Source: Sporocytophaga sp. (GTDB lineage Bacteria; Bacteroidota; Bacteroidia; Cytophagales; Cytophagaceae). From it: a stretch of DNA of 64,000 nt. The stretch covers positions 2,214 through 66,213 of the forward strand of contig NZ_JAGHZZ010000025.1 in NCBI RefSeq assembly GCF_017745095.1. Direction: 5' to 3'. Shown here piece by piece: positions 27,775-38,314 of the stretch. A program made the translations under genes and the position numbers. Numbering within the stretch: the first letter of the stretch is position 1; the number at the start of each line of letters is the position of its first letter. The notes under the pieces are model-generated. The model made no database searches. It saw only the letters and a list, made by a program, of their open reading frames with translations, and had not been told where the DNA came from.

Positions 27775-28896
27775 ATGAAGTATATATATTTTTCTCTGGT
27801 ACTTTTATCATTAGCCAGATATGGAACAGGCCAGAATTTAGTGCCTAATTCAGGCTTTGAAGAATATTTCACATGTCCGCAAACATTTAACAGTAAATCA
27901 TCAATCAAGAAAATTGCACCGCACTGGAATTCTCCAAGCAACGGAACGCCAGACCTTTATAACAGATGTAGCAGAGGTGAAATGGGCACGCACAATATCA
28001 CCGGTGTAACCGAGCCATACAAAGGTAATGGTTTCGCGGGATTCATATTATGGGAAGAAGATGTCGGCTTTCGGGAATACCTTCAGGTTCGGTTAATACA
28101 ACCGCTTCAAAAAGGAGAAACATATATAGTTTCCTTCTGGTATAAAATGTCTACATATTCACAATTCAGCATTGACAGAATAGGATTTTCCCTTCACGAT
28201 ACTAATACACTATTTAAATACACTCACAACATTCCGGATGTGACTTATGAGAAAATAAAGGACAAAGCTTTTGATCCAAACTCTGGATCTTGGGAATTGC
28301 TTCAAACAGAATATATCGCTAAAGGTGGTGAAAGGTACCTTACAATAGGAAACTTCAGCGACAACAAAAGTACTAAGTCATTTAGCTTAGCTAATATAAA
28401 TAAACTAGAGCCTTTGTTGAAAACCTCCGCCTATTACTATTTGGATGAGGTTAACATAAGCCTCAAGAATTTAACCACTCAAGAGAAAGGGACTGAAAAG
28501 CTAAGCTTAGACAAGAAAATAATCATAAGTCCGGGAAACTATACCTTAGAGGGTATACAGTTTGATTATGATAGTGATATACTTCTACCTTCTTCTTATG
28601 AAGAACTAGATCTGGTTTTTTATACCTTGGAAAAGCATCCTGACTGGCAGTTAATTATTAATGGGTATACAGATAGCAATGGTTCTATGCAGTACAATCT
28701 TGAGTTATCTAGCAAGAGAGCTCTTGCTGTGAAAAATTATCTCACATCAAAGGGAATAACTCCGCAGCGGATTCAATGCTATGGCCATGGCAAAACAAAG
28801 CCTTTAGCATTTGGCAATGATGAAGAAAGTCAAAAGAAAAACAGAAGAGTAGAGTTTCTTTTTATTAAGAATAAAATGTATAAATCTCAGGATTAA
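27775..28896 (+). CDS. OmpA-family outer-membrane protein
   Basis: About 373 residues from the ATG at 27775, which gives a normal signal peptide ending GTGQ; a TTG at 27712 is also in frame but unlikely. The N-terminal ~230 residues form a beta-rich domain that begins NLVPNSGFEEY, a pattern seen at the start of many Bacteroidota exported proteins with galactose-binding-like folds. The C-terminal ~110 residues form an OmpA peptidoglycan-binding domain with IQFDYDSDILLPSS, INGYTDSNGS and SSKRALAVKNYL. It probably links the outer membrane to the cell wall. It converges with the operon at 28937. Confidence 0.9.
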   Translation: MKYIYFSLVLLSLARYGTGQNLVPNSGFEEYFTCPQTFNSKSSIKKIAPHWNSPSNGTPDLYNRCSRGEMGTHNITGVTEPYKGNGFAGFILWEEDVGFREYLQVRLIQPLQKGETYIVSFWYKMSTYSQFSIDRIGFSLHDTNTLFKYTHNIPDVTYEKIKDKAFDPNSGSWELLQTEYIAKGGERYLTIGNFSDNKSTKSFSLANINKLEPLLKTSAYYYLDEVNISLKNLTTQEKGTEKLSLDKKIIISPGNYTLEGIQFDYDSDILLPSSYEELDLVFYTLEKHPDWQLIINGYTDSNGSMQYNLELSSKRALAVKNYLTSKGITPQRIQCYGHGKTKPLAFGNDEESQKKNRRVEFLFIKNKMYKSQD

Positions 28897-28936
28897 AACA
28901 ATCACCAGATTAATATTACATAACAAATCACTCCGC

Positions 28937-31348
28937 TTATTTTGATTTAACCCCAATAGTAAGCCTTTGGGATCCAGCCTTACCATTTATGGACAATCCA
29001 TTTATCTGTATTGTATAAGCTCCTTTTTGATCTGAAGTACAAAAACTAACGGAAACCTTTTTATTACCATCAAGCTTTAAATTTGAAGACCAGAACAATT
29101 GATTTCTAAAATCAGGAATTCTATTATTTGCAGCGTCTGCATTATTATAAACAGGTGAATAGAATTCTCTTTTCATTTGAAGTCCTTCATATTCTATTAC
29201 CAAAGCCTTAGGATCAAGTTCAAAACCACTGAGGTCTCCTTTATAGGTAGAATAACTTATGATGCCAGGTGTATTTAACGTTCCATGAAAATATCTCCTT
29301 GCTACTACCTCAAGCCTTTCCATTTTCTTAGGATCAAATGCCAGAACCTTCTCAATATTAAATACCGGAACACCATCAATTAGCGTCAATGGAGCATCTT
29401 CGAAGACTTTTTTAGAAATGTTATTACTTACCAAAAAATGAAATCCGTCTTTCTTTTTCCTCAGAAAAACTTCAGGAACATATTCTCTGATTACATCTTC
29501 CATTTTGGGAAACCTGGTGTAATCATCAAGAAAATATACTTTATCAGCTACTCCATAGAACGGCTTGTCAGAAGTAAACAGGTCTTTGGACTCATCATGT
29601 TTATTATTAAAAACCTTCACTACACTGGAATTAACTCTTCTATCAAGAAGACTTGTTCTATGTGCTGCAGACAATATCAAGGGCGCTGATGAATATTTTG
29701 AGACCTCTTGTGAAAAGCAATTATAAATTTCTATTGATGGAGCCGGATTTTGAGGATCTGTCTGAAAAACCAGATTATTTAATCCATATAAATCTTTCAA
29801 AGGCAAAATAAAATCTCCTTTCAAATTACTTCTTGTCAATGAAAACATATCTGGCTTTCCCGGACTAGATAGATACAAGCTTGTATTCTTAAGCAATTCT
29901 TTGTTATTCAGATCCGTCATCCGACCTCTGATGATATGCCCTTCATACTCGGGTAGAAAACTTAGCTGAGCATCTCCAGCATTGAATACATCCGTCCAAT
30001 CAAACCTTCTCCACCCTTGTGTAAGTAATAGGTTTTCCAAAGCGTCTGAAGTTTCTTTGTTTAATTGTTGAAAATAGTATTCCGGAGATTCTATAAACCC
30101 CTTCAAATCCGAAGAAAGCCATAAATGGGTAAAAATATCATATTGATCTTCGTCTTCAAGCGTGTCATTCAGAAAAACAGAGATAGAAAGACTTGCTGTT
30201 TCCTCCTTCTTAAGGTTTGCACCTGAAAAGCTTAGCTCAACTTTTTCCCTTGACGAATAAAATTCCTTTTCCGTCTTAGCTTCTAATTGCAATCTATCAT
30301 TCACTGGATAATTAAAAAACAAGCGCTCACAAACAGCTTTTTTGGATCTATCAAAGACTGTGAAACTATTAATCCCATCAGCTAATCTTGATTTATCAAT
30401 AATAAAGGAGGCTCTTCCATTTTGAAAAAAGCTCAATTCAGCAAACTGTAAAGTGCTTTGTTTATGAACGATCAGATAAACAGGTTCGTAGCTACTTTGC
30501 TTGTTCTCTGATCTAACCGAAACATCTACCTTTATTTTCTGATCAACCTCTTCAGTTAACCTCATGCCATAACCATTTGACAGGACCTCTGGAAACTCCA
30601 CCCAATATTTCTTTTGATCCTGTGAGGTAATTAAGGCTTTGTATTTAACGGAATCTTTGGGGGTAAAAGTAATACTACCCATTCCGAATTTTAAAGGACT
30701 AAATCTTTCAAGAGTATCATTATTTCCATCTAAAATATATCCTTTAAAATCAACGCCCTTGCCTTGCTTATCTGCGACTTTAAAAGCTAATTTTGATGTG
30801 ATTCCAGCAACTAGATATCCTCCTTCGGGAAAGAGTCCCATGACATACTCGGGCACGCTTGCTGGTATATTTGATATAGATTTTTCAGATACATTAATAA
30901 CTTTAATAGATTGATGAAAGAAAAACTCCGGACTGTAGTTTCTCATCCAATTGGTGTAAGCACGAACGATATAATTACCGGAATGTAATCCATTTGTGAG
31001 ATCAATTGCCCCTGCCCCTTCTCCATTCTTAAGACTTACCTTTTTTTGACTAACAGGTCTATGATTTTCATCCAGAATTTCAATGTAAGCCACCTTGCTT
31101 AAATCTGCAGGTTTGAGATTCATTGCATTTACCAGATATAGCTTAAACCACAATGTCTCACCTGTCATATAAACTCCACGATCTATATGAACAAAAATCT
31201 TTTCCTGAAAATGATTTTCGCTGTATGACTTTAAACTATTAACAATGCTTTTTAAAGTATCTGATTGAGCTACTCCCTCATGGATAATCTGCAAAAGCAA
31301 AAATGTCAATGCACCTAGAAAGATTCTGTATTTCAGTAACTGTTTCAT
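28937..31348 (-). CDS. MG2-domain protein with TonB plug-like C-terminus
   Basis: An 803-residue exported protein (signal peptide ~1-27), last gene of a four-gene operon. The N-terminal part has a macroglobulin-type MG2 domain: VHIDRGVYMTGETLWFKLYL, then VAYIEILD and YIVRAYTNWMRN. The C-terminal part (~600-740) resembles a TonB-receptor plug domain (TLIDGVPVFNIEKVLAFDP) but no barrel follows. Proteins of this build are common in Bacteroidota and usually accompany outer-membrane receptors. It may present a substrate-handling or inhibitor-like domain at the cell surface. The start lies 23 bases after the DUF4249 gene. Confidence 0.78.
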   Translation of the reverse strand: MKQLLKYRIFLGALTFLLLQIIHEGVAQSDTLKSIVNSLKSYSENHFQEKIFVHIDRGVYMTGETLWFKLYLVNAMNLKPADLSKVAYIEILDENHRPVSQKKVSLKNGEGAGAIDLTNGLHSGNYIVRAYTNWMRNYSPEFFFHQSIKVINVSEKSISNIPASVPEYVMGLFPEGGYLVAGITSKLAFKVADKQGKGVDFKGYILDGNNDTLERFSPLKFGMGSITFTPKDSVKYKALITSQDQKKYWVEFPEVLSNGYGMRLTEEVDQKIKVDVSVRSENKQSSYEPVYLIVHKQSTLQFAELSFFQNGRASFIIDKSRLADGINSFTVFDRSKKAVCERLFFNYPVNDRLQLEAKTEKEFYSSREKVELSFSGANLKKEETASLSISVFLNDTLEDEDQYDIFTHLWLSSDLKGFIESPEYYFQQLNKETSDALENLLLTQGWRRFDWTDVFNAGDAQLSFLPEYEGHIIRGRMTDLNNKELLKNTSLYLSSPGKPDMFSLTRSNLKGDFILPLKDLYGLNNLVFQTDPQNPAPSIEIYNCFSQEVSKYSSAPLILSAAHRTSLLDRRVNSSVVKVFNNKHDESKDLFTSDKPFYGVADKVYFLDDYTRFPKMEDVIREYVPEVFLRKKKDGFHFLVSNNISKKVFEDAPLTLIDGVPVFNIEKVLAFDPKKMERLEVVARRYFHGTLNTPGIISYSTYKGDLSGFELDPKALVIEYEGLQMKREFYSPVYNNADAANNRIPDFRNQLFWSSNLKLDGNKKVSVSFCTSDQKGAYTIQINGLSINGKAGSQRLTIGVKSK

Positions 31349-31371
31349 GAAGTCTAAAATATTATATCAGA

Positions 31372-32517
31372 TTATTGAGGCCAGTAATCGGGTTTTGTTT
31401 TAGTACCATTTCTCCTGCAATCTATACAAGTAACGAATCCGTAATAATATGTCACTTTACCTGTCTCCATATTCGTCACTGAATTGATTGGCACATAAGT
31501 TCCAGACTTATATCCGATTATCGTTCTTGAATCCTCTTCAAATACATTGCATCCATCGTACTCAGTCTCAAAGATATAATTTGAAGGCAAATCTGCCCTA
31601 TCTATAAAGATCCTTTTCTCTGCGATATTACTTGCGCTTACGTATCCCAATACAAGTTCATTTTCATTGGTGATACACTTAATATTTCCCCTGTACTGAG
31701 CAGGTTGAGGATCAAATATAGTCCCAACTGATTCAGTCATCTTTTTAAGGTTTTGCCAGTACTCAAACTCCTTTTCATCAATCGCATTTTGCTTCACAAG
31801 AATGCTATAAAACATCTGTAGTCTGGTACTTTTTAATGTAACTTTAGTCAATGGCTGATGAATTATCTCTGTCGACTGTGGACTCAGAGGAGTACCTAAA
31901 TAGATACCATTTGATCTTGCAGAGGCAAAACATTCATATATATCTTCTTCTGGTGTTCTGAAATATTTAATAGAATCTTTGAATATCAATGTAGACATAA
32001 GGGAAGAATGAAACTGCCACGTTTCTTCATATTCCCATCTATAGAAACGGGTCTTGCCGGATGGGTCTGAAGTATTGACAAACAACTGCACTCCATCAGG
32101 CTGGCTTTCCCATGTTATATCGCCTATTGCAGGAGCAGTTTTAACCTCCACATACTCTGAAACATATTCTTTTCCGTCAGCTTCAATCTTAATTCTATAT
32201 TGGTGACTTTGGTTTAAGACCAATCCTCTTAACTCATAGTATCCACTGTCCTTATTAGACAAATTATATGTTTCATTCGAAGTAGATTCAATGCGCACTC
32301 TTGCATCTGACACAAAATTAATGTTGTTCGGCTTTGAGAGGTTATTCGACCTTGTAAGCCTGAAGGTTGTAGTACCCGAACAAATAGTTCCTTCCACTAC
32401 TAAATAATGATTAGATGCACTGATCACTGGAGGATTATAAGGTTCCTCGCATCCTGAAAAGGCAAAAGGCAAAATAAAAGCAGCAATTATGGAATTAATT
32501 ATTTTCAAACTTCGCAT
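31372..32517 (-). CDS. DUF4249 lipoprotein
   Basis: A 381-residue lipoprotein (signal ending FSGC). It matches DUF4249, a family that almost always follows a TonB-dependent receptor gene: the beta-rich N-terminal part with YLVVEGTICSG, and a cysteine-rich C-terminal end containing VTCIDCRRNGT. It starts 5 bases after the receptor gene. By analogy with SusD it may sit at the cell surface and cap the receptor, but there is no sequence similarity to SusD. Confidence 0.88.
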   Translation of the reverse strand: MRSLKIINSIIAAFILPFAFSGCEEPYNPPVISASNHYLVVEGTICSGTTTFRLTRSNNLSKPNNINFVSDARVRIESTSNETYNLSNKDSGYYELRGLVLNQSHQYRIKIEADGKEYVSEYVEVKTAPAIGDITWESQPDGVQLFVNTSDPSGKTRFYRWEYEETWQFHSSLMSTLIFKDSIKYFRTPEEDIYECFASARSNGIYLGTPLSPQSTEIIHQPLTKVTLKSTRLQMFYSILVKQNAIDEKEFEYWQNLKKMTESVGTIFDPQPAQYRGNIKCITNENELVLGYVSASNIAEKRIFIDRADLPSNYIFETEYDGCNVFEEDSRTIIGYKSGTYVPINSVTNMETGKVTYYYGFVTCIDCRRNGTKTKPDYWPQ

Positions 32518-32522
32518 GATTG

Positions 32523-35273
32523 TTAAAATCTGAAATTGTAAGTAATTGTAGGAATTGGCTGACCAAAGATAGAAAGCTTATAACCCTGTATTTTACCATT
32601 ATCATTAGTAAAATAAACTGAGTATACGTTTTTCCTTCCTGTCAAATTATAGACAGCTATTGTCCATGAGCTATGTGAAAGTTTCTTTATTTTATGATTT
32701 CCTTCAATATTCAAGGAAAGATCTATTCTGAAGTAATCAGGAATTCTATACTGATTTCTGTCCCCATAAGCGATTCTTTGCCCTCCAGCCATATTGTATG
32801 TTGCAATAGGGAGCGTAACTGGTCTACCTGTACTATAGGTACAATTCAATGAAGTAGAAAATCTTCTGGAGAACTTGTAATTTCCAACGAATGTAAAATC
32901 ATGAGGTTTATCAAAATTGGCTGGATACCATTTTCCATTATTCACCAATTCCCCTTGCAATGGGTCATTCATGCGAAGAAATATTCTGCTATATGTATAA
33001 CTTATCCATCCGTTTAATTTTCCGCTATTCTTTTTAACAAGAAACTCTGCCCCATATGAATTACCTTCAGTATTTATAACCTCTGTTTCAACATGATGAT
33101 TTTGGATCAATTTAGCCCCAGCTCTATAATCCAGGTAATTCTTCATCCGTTTACGATATAATTCTACAGATGCTTCTATAGTATTTTTTCTAATATTCTT
33201 ATACAGACCAAGTGAAATCTGATCCCCGGTAGTGGGTTTAATATTCGGATCAGAAAGCTTCCATATATCAGTAGGTGATATAGTTGCTGTATTTGAAAGC
33301 ATGTGTATGTACTGGCGTAATGTATTGTAACCAAGCTTTACAGAAACATTATCTGTAATCATATATCTGCCAGAAAGTCTGAATTCTGGCCCCAGATATG
33401 TCTTTATATTTTTTCCTCCCTGATAAGAAATTGTATCTGACACGCTATACACGGATTTTGGAAGTCCATCTTGATATACATGAATATCCTTTGGGCCTAA
33501 ATAATTCAGCATAGAAAATCTTACACCAAAATCAAAACCAAGGCGTGCACTCATTTGGTACTGGTCGCCCAGATATACTGCACTTTCAAGAGCCTGCTCA
33601 TTCTGAATTTTGTCCTGAACAATCAGAGACTCCTGACCTTCGGGGGAAATCTTCCCGGGTTGAATATCATAATGAAGAGAAGAAAATCCGAAGGTCAAAT
33701 TATGTTTGGCACTTATTGCGTATTTTATATCTCCTTTTACCTGCATTTGATTTATACCGAATGAAAGCTTATAAGCATTTTGTAAGGTCTCCGTATTTGT
33801 GATTCCATATTGATATCCACTGGTGCTTCCTGTAAGCTCTGTAGATAATTTATCATTATGATTATACCTCCATTTCAAAACAATACTGTTATTGTTGTAA
33901 TTAAATAAAGTAGTTTTTTTTAAATTAAACTTATCCTGACTAATATAGCCTGTAAGATATAATTCACTTTTACTGCTTAATATGTGACTTACAACAAGAT
34001 TAAGATCATAAAAAGAGGCCTTACTGCCAGAATACGTTGAGTTTCTTAGCTGACTCAGCAACCAGTTGGAATAGGTAGATCTTCCTCCCAGAATAAACGA
34101 AGTCTTGTTTTTAATGATGGGACCTTCAATCGTAAGCCTGCCGGTCAGTATACCAAGTCCACCGGTTCCTGCGTATTTGTTCATATTCCCTGTTCTTGTT
34201 GCAACATCAAGAACTGAAGAAAGCCTTCCTCCAAACCTAGCAGGAATACTACTTTTGTATAACTCCACATTTTTTACTACATCAGGATTAAATGCTGAGA
34301 AAAATCCAAATAAGTGAGAAGGATTATAAATGATTGCATCGTTGTATAGAATAAGATTCTGATCAGCGGATCCTCCCCTAACATTAAATCCAGTACTCGC
34401 CTCTCCTGAAGTCTTTACACCTGGCAGTGTCATTATAACCCTCAAGACATCGGCTTCACCAAAAACCGTAGGAGTTTGTTTAATGGTTTTAATACTAACC
34501 TTCTCCTGACCCATTTCTAAGCTCTTCACAGTATTCTCTTTACCTGTCACCACAATTTCATCCACATAATTAAGCTCTTGTTCCATTCCAATATCCAGAG
34601 ACCCACCTGAATATAACATTACATTCCTCCTCGTTTCCTTCATCCCAAGGCTTTTGATCCTGATCGTATATGTACCTTGAGGAAGAGTAATAGAGTAGAA
34701 TCCAGATTGATCACTCACTGCACCTTCATTCCTTCCATCTACCGACAATGTTACTCCACCTATAGCATTACCTGTTTGACTATCATAAATCTTCCCATTA
34801 ACTGTAACTTTTTCTGATTGGCTATCTCCTTTCCTCCCTATCTCCAAAATTTTATTTTCAATCAAACCGTTAACCTTACGAGAACTTTCTATTATTTCAT
34901 TTGGTCTACGTCCTTCATCATTATTTCCTATAATACCTGCTGATATAAATGTTTCAACAGGAGCTTCCTTACTAATAAAAACATTACGTCTGTGGTCGAT
35001 TGCAAAAAAGTATTTTGTATTGTTAAAAATTGCAGCAAGCACATCATTAAGATGCTTTTCCGAAACACTTATATTAACATTTATACTATCGCCTACTTCA
35101 GATGAATAATAAAATTTGAATGAAGTATTTGATTCAATTCTTCTAACAAATTCATTAAAGGTTACATTTATAAAATCACCTGATATTGTGTCTTTCTCTG
35201 CATCCTGGGCGGAGAGTTCAAAAGACATAAAAACATTGAGCAACCAGACTATGAAAAATATTTTGCTTCTCAT
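32523..35273 (-). CDS. TonB-dependent receptor with STN and CarboxypepD-regulatory domains
   Basis: A 916-residue outer-membrane receptor. Parts in order: signal peptide (~1-22); an STN domain (~45-105, FVRRIESNTSFKFYYSSEVG); a spacer; a carboxypeptidase-regulatory-like domain (~150-230, GKIYDSQTGNAIGGVTLSVDG); the plug (~240-350, FNVRGGSADQNLILYND); and a 22-strand-type barrel ending TITYNFRF. The STN domain often signals to an anti-sigma factor, but none is encoded here. The start codon overlaps the end of the upstream gene by 4 bases. The substrate is unknown. Confidence 0.93.
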   Translation of the reverse strand: MRSKIFFIVWLLNVFMSFELSAQDAEKDTISGDFINVTFNEFVRRIESNTSFKFYYSSEVGDSINVNISVSEKHLNDVLAAIFNNTKYFFAIDHRRNVFISKEAPVETFISAGIIGNNDEGRRPNEIIESSRKVNGLIENKILEIGRKGDSQSEKVTVNGKIYDSQTGNAIGGVTLSVDGRNEGAVSDQSGFYSITLPQGTYTIRIKSLGMKETRRNVMLYSGGSLDIGMEQELNYVDEIVVTGKENTVKSLEMGQEKVSIKTIKQTPTVFGEADVLRVIMTLPGVKTSGEASTGFNVRGGSADQNLILYNDAIIYNPSHLFGFFSAFNPDVVKNVELYKSSIPARFGGRLSSVLDVATRTGNMNKYAGTGGLGILTGRLTIEGPIIKNKTSFILGGRSTYSNWLLSQLRNSTYSGSKASFYDLNLVVSHILSSKSELYLTGYISQDKFNLKKTTLFNYNNNSIVLKWRYNHNDKLSTELTGSTSGYQYGITNTETLQNAYKLSFGINQMQVKGDIKYAISAKHNLTFGFSSLHYDIQPGKISPEGQESLIVQDKIQNEQALESAVYLGDQYQMSARLGFDFGVRFSMLNYLGPKDIHVYQDGLPKSVYSVSDTISYQGGKNIKTYLGPEFRLSGRYMITDNVSVKLGYNTLRQYIHMLSNTATISPTDIWKLSDPNIKPTTGDQISLGLYKNIRKNTIEASVELYRKRMKNYLDYRAGAKLIQNHHVETEVINTEGNSYGAEFLVKKNSGKLNGWISYTYSRIFLRMNDPLQGELVNNGKWYPANFDKPHDFTFVGNYKFSRRFSTSLNCTYSTGRPVTLPIATYNMAGGQRIAYGDRNQYRIPDYFRIDLSLNIEGNHKIKKLSHSSWTIAVYNLTGRKNVYSVYFTNDNGKIQGYKLSIFGQPIPTITYNFRF

Positions 35274-36007
35274 TTTGCGTTTAGTTTATCAAATTGCTCA
35301 ACCAATAACAGAATAGATCTTTCCCGATTGGCAGAATATTTAAAGTCGAAACTTTTCATATATCTGGATAGTTCTTTTTTATGCTCTTTCAGGACATTCA
35401 AGAGGGAAGCTTTACTTTTAACCGGAAAATATCCGTTTCCAATATTGATATAATAAAAGTTCTTTTCTTCAATTTCATTTATAATGATTCCATTTGAATT
35501 GACCTCCTGAATTGTCTTTTTCCTTTTCACATAAACCTTAGTTATTCCGTTATTGAGAAGCTCATAAAAACCGGTTTCGGGAATAGAATACTCAGAAGTG
35601 TCTTTTGTTAATTTTATAAAAAGGTGACCAGGAAATGAAAATTGAGATATTTTTTCACCAGATAATTTCAACAAATTTAATTTACTATAATCCTCTACAA
35701 TTACTTCATCCCTAATTATATCATATAACAGCAGCACATTCTGATAATACAAATCATCATATAAAATATTTCCGACAGTGACTTTTTCATTTTTAAAAAA
35801 AGGAAAACCCTTTGTTTTAACGCTCAACCCTACATAAAGAGAACCACTATAAAGTCCAAGATTCTCTTTTATCGTGGCCTTATATAAACTAACAGCATTT
35901 TCTAAGGCCTTGTCATTATCACCAGAATCTGGCTTATAAACATTTTGAGCACCTATTTGGAAGTGAATGAAGCTGATCACCAAAATCAGCAATAATAGTT
36001 TTTTCAT
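35270..36007 (-). CDS. exported protein of unknown function, first gene of the receptor operon
   Basis: A 245-residue exported protein (signal peptide ~1-20, ending IGAQ). It is beta-rich with strand patterns such as YVGLSVKTKGFPFF and a lysine-rich C-terminal helix. It is coupled to the TonB receptor gene by a 4-base overlap and so belongs to the same function. No family is recognised. Confidence 0.68.
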   Translation of the reverse strand: MKKLLLLILVISFIHFQIGAQNVYKPDSGDNDKALENAVSLYKATIKENLGLYSGSLYVGLSVKTKGFPFFKNEKVTVGNILYDDLYYQNVLLLYDIIRDEVIVEDYSKLNLLKLSGEKISQFSFPGHLFIKLTKDTSEYSIPETGFYELLNNGITKVYVKRKKTIQEVNSNGIIINEIEEKNFYYINIGNGYFPVKSKASLLNVLKEHKKELSRYMKSFDFKYSANRERSILLLVEQFDKLNAK

Positions 36008-36335
36008 TTTAAAGTAACAGGCATTAAATTAACTCTCTGGTTTACAGTGCAGCAAAGTATAAAAAGAGTAGTAATAATAAAAAATAAATACTAATTATTT
36101 TCCTTAAAGAGTACAATAGGCTCTTTATATAATCTATTTCCTGAAAATAAAAAGGCATCTAAATTCAGATCGAATTACATAAGAAATTTCATCATTGAAT
36201 ATTCTCGAGCCAACAGCATCTTCTCTCGTTCACAAGATTCCATGGCATAATAAAAATTATTTTTTTGAATCAATCCGTGGAGTACTCACATTATTTTAGA
36301 TTTGAAGATTAAGACTTTTGAAAGTATAATTAATT
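36008..36335. other. 328-base divergent intergenic region
   Basis: It lies between the receptor operon (-) and the sulfatase gene (+). It holds a half terminator-like sequence, AAAAAGGCATCTAAATTCAG, near 36150-36170, whose second arm has been lost. No other structure was seen. Confidence 0.45.
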
Positions 36336-37931
36336 ATGAGTACGAGTTCTCGATTGGTGTCATTATTATTGCTATTGTTTTGTACAGCTGTTAAATTCCC
36401 TGAAAAAATAGATCCTGAAGCAAGGAAAGATAGCAGACCTAACATAATTATCATTCTGGCAGATGATATGGGGTTTTCGGATCTTGGATGCTATGGTTCT
36501 GAAATTCCAACTCCCAATCTGGATAAGCTAGCCTATGAAGGATTACGTCTGACTAACTTTTACAACGCTGGTCGTTGTTGTCCATCTCGTGCATCTATAC
36601 TTACCGGACTTTACCCTCATCAAGCAGGAATCGGTGATATGCTTCAAAACAAAGGGTCTTACGCTTATCAGGGCTTTCTAAGTGATAGTTGTGTTACAAT
36701 AGCTCAATTATTGAAACAGGCAGGTTATCATACTATCACCTCAGGGAAATGGCATGTAGGAACATCACCATCTGCCCTTGCACCCAACAGAGGCTTTGAC
36801 AAGTCATTCTGTATGTTGAATAACGGAAGCAGTTATTTCAAAAACGGACCATTGTATAATGATGGAAGAACTGTCACCTTTATGCAAAATGGTCGGGTGA
36901 TAAACAGAGATACCAACTATTACCTCACACAAAATATTACAGACTTTGTTTTAAGTGCAATTGAAGAACAAAAGAATAACAAAAATCCTTTCTTCTTATA
37001 TCTCACGTACACGGCTCCTCACTGGCCAATACAGGCTCTTGAAGAAGATATCCGATTATTTAGAGGCAAATACTTAATTGGTTGGGATTCTATTAGAGAA
37101 CATAGATTTAAAAAACAAATCAAAGAAAAGATTTTCGACAAGGAGACAAAACTTTCTTCACGGTATTACAAAGTTCCCCAATGGAATAATATCCATGAAA
37201 ATGATAAAAATTTATGGGACTTACGAATGTCCATATATGCTGCAATGATCTATAGGATGGACAAGGGAATTGGAGAAATCCTTCAAAAACTTAAGAAGAC
37301 GGGTGAAGATAAAAATACGTTGATTATTTTCTTATCAGATAATGGAGGCAGCGGAGACGAAGTACAAAAAGACAATCTTGTAATTCAGAGAAACGGAACT
37401 CCTGGAACAGGTGACTACATTGACAGTTATCAAAAAAATTGGGGTAATGCAAGCAATACACCATTTTCCATGTTTAAAAAGAACATGCATGAAGGAGGTA
37501 TATCAACTCCATTTATAGCTTATTTCCCAGGAGTAATTAAACCAGGACAAATTAATCATTCAACAGGTCATATCATTAATATCTTACCTACATGTTTAGA
37601 ATTGGCCAAAGCAAAATACCCACAGACATTCAATGGCAACCACCTGAAACAACCGGAAGGCAAGAGTATGATAAATATCTTCAAGGGAGCTAAGTCAGGA
37701 AATGATACATTATACTGGGAACATGAAGGAAACAAGGCTATAAGAGTAAAAAACTGGAAACTAGTTTACGAGCTTGAACAAAATGAATGGCAACTCTACG
37801 ATTTGCAATCTGACAGATCTGAGACCAGGAATTTAGTAAATAATTATCCAGACAAAGTACAACAACTAATAGCTGCTCATGATAAATGGTGCTCCAAAAT
37901 AGGAGTGATTGACTGGTCTACAATAAAATGA
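36336..37931 (+). CDS. arylsulfatase-type sulfatase
   Basis: A 531-residue sulfatase with an N-terminal hydrophobic segment that probably directs export. The active-site motif CCPSRASILTG places the formylglycine precursor at C81 (Cys-x-Pro-Ser-Arg). Metal-binding aspartates lie in ILADDMG and in FLSDNGGS, and the YTAPHWPIQ block is typical. It should hydrolyse sulfate esters of polysaccharides or aryl compounds. It needs a formylglycine-generating enzyme, which is not encoded in the window. Its gene diverges from the TonB-receptor operon, so it could share its regulation and substrate. Confidence 0.93.
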   Translation: MSTSSRLVSLLLLLFCTAVKFPEKIDPEARKDSRPNIIIILADDMGFSDLGCYGSEIPTPNLDKLAYEGLRLTNFYNAGRCCPSRASILTGLYPHQAGIGDMLQNKGSYAYQGFLSDSCVTIAQLLKQAGYHTITSGKWHVGTSPSALAPNRGFDKSFCMLNNGSSYFKNGPLYNDGRTVTFMQNGRVINRDTNYYLTQNITDFVLSAIEEQKNNKNPFFLYLTYTAPHWPIQALEEDIRLFRGKYLIGWDSIREHRFKKQIKEKIFDKETKLSSRYYKVPQWNNIHENDKNLWDLRMSIYAAMIYRMDKGIGEILQKLKKTGEDKNTLIIFLSDNGGSGDEVQKDNLVIQRNGTPGTGDYIDSYQKNWGNASNTPFSMFKKNMHEGGISTPFIAYFPGVIKPGQINHSTGHIINILPTCLELAKAKYPQTFNGNHLKQPEGKSMINIFKGAKSGNDTLYWEHEGNKAIRVKNWKLVYELEQNEWQLYDLQSDRSETRNLVNNYPDKVQQLIAAHDKWCSKIGVIDWSTIK

Positions 37932-38314
37932 CATCTCCCAAGAAGGCCATAAACAATAGATAATAAGTTATTCAAAGAATCATACCAATCCTTTATAAGA
38001 GCGAACAACAGGTAAACACTATTTTGAAACTTGTAATTGATCTGCTGGTGACCAAACCTAATCACATAATTCTTCTTAAAATTAAACTTTCAAAAAATAC
38101 AAATATTGCATTTATCTAAAGATTTATATTTACTTTATTCATCACTTTAACACAATAAAATTTATTTTTTATAAAAACTACTTTAAAGGAATGAACTCAT
38201 CCCTATAAATGATAAAGTTCATCTTAAACTAGGACTTTTTCATATAACCTCAGATTTCTTTCGGCGTAAAAGTAAATTAATAAAAGAAAGAAATAACCAA
38301 TAAGAAAGTAAGAG
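37932..38314. other. 383-base gap before module B
   Basis: AT-rich sequence that should carry the promoter of the second chemotaxis region. No convincing core element, terminator or coding remnant was seen. Confidence 0.5.

Noticed and set aside
36145-36175. Terminator-like sequence in the receptor/sulfatase gap
   Set aside because: Only one arm and the loop are present; the second arm is missing, so no hairpin forms.
37877-38065. A 62-codon - strand frame overlapping the end of the sulfatase gene
   Set aside because: Most of it lies antisense to a certain gene or in AT-rich spacer, and it shows no recognisable domain or ribosome-binding site.
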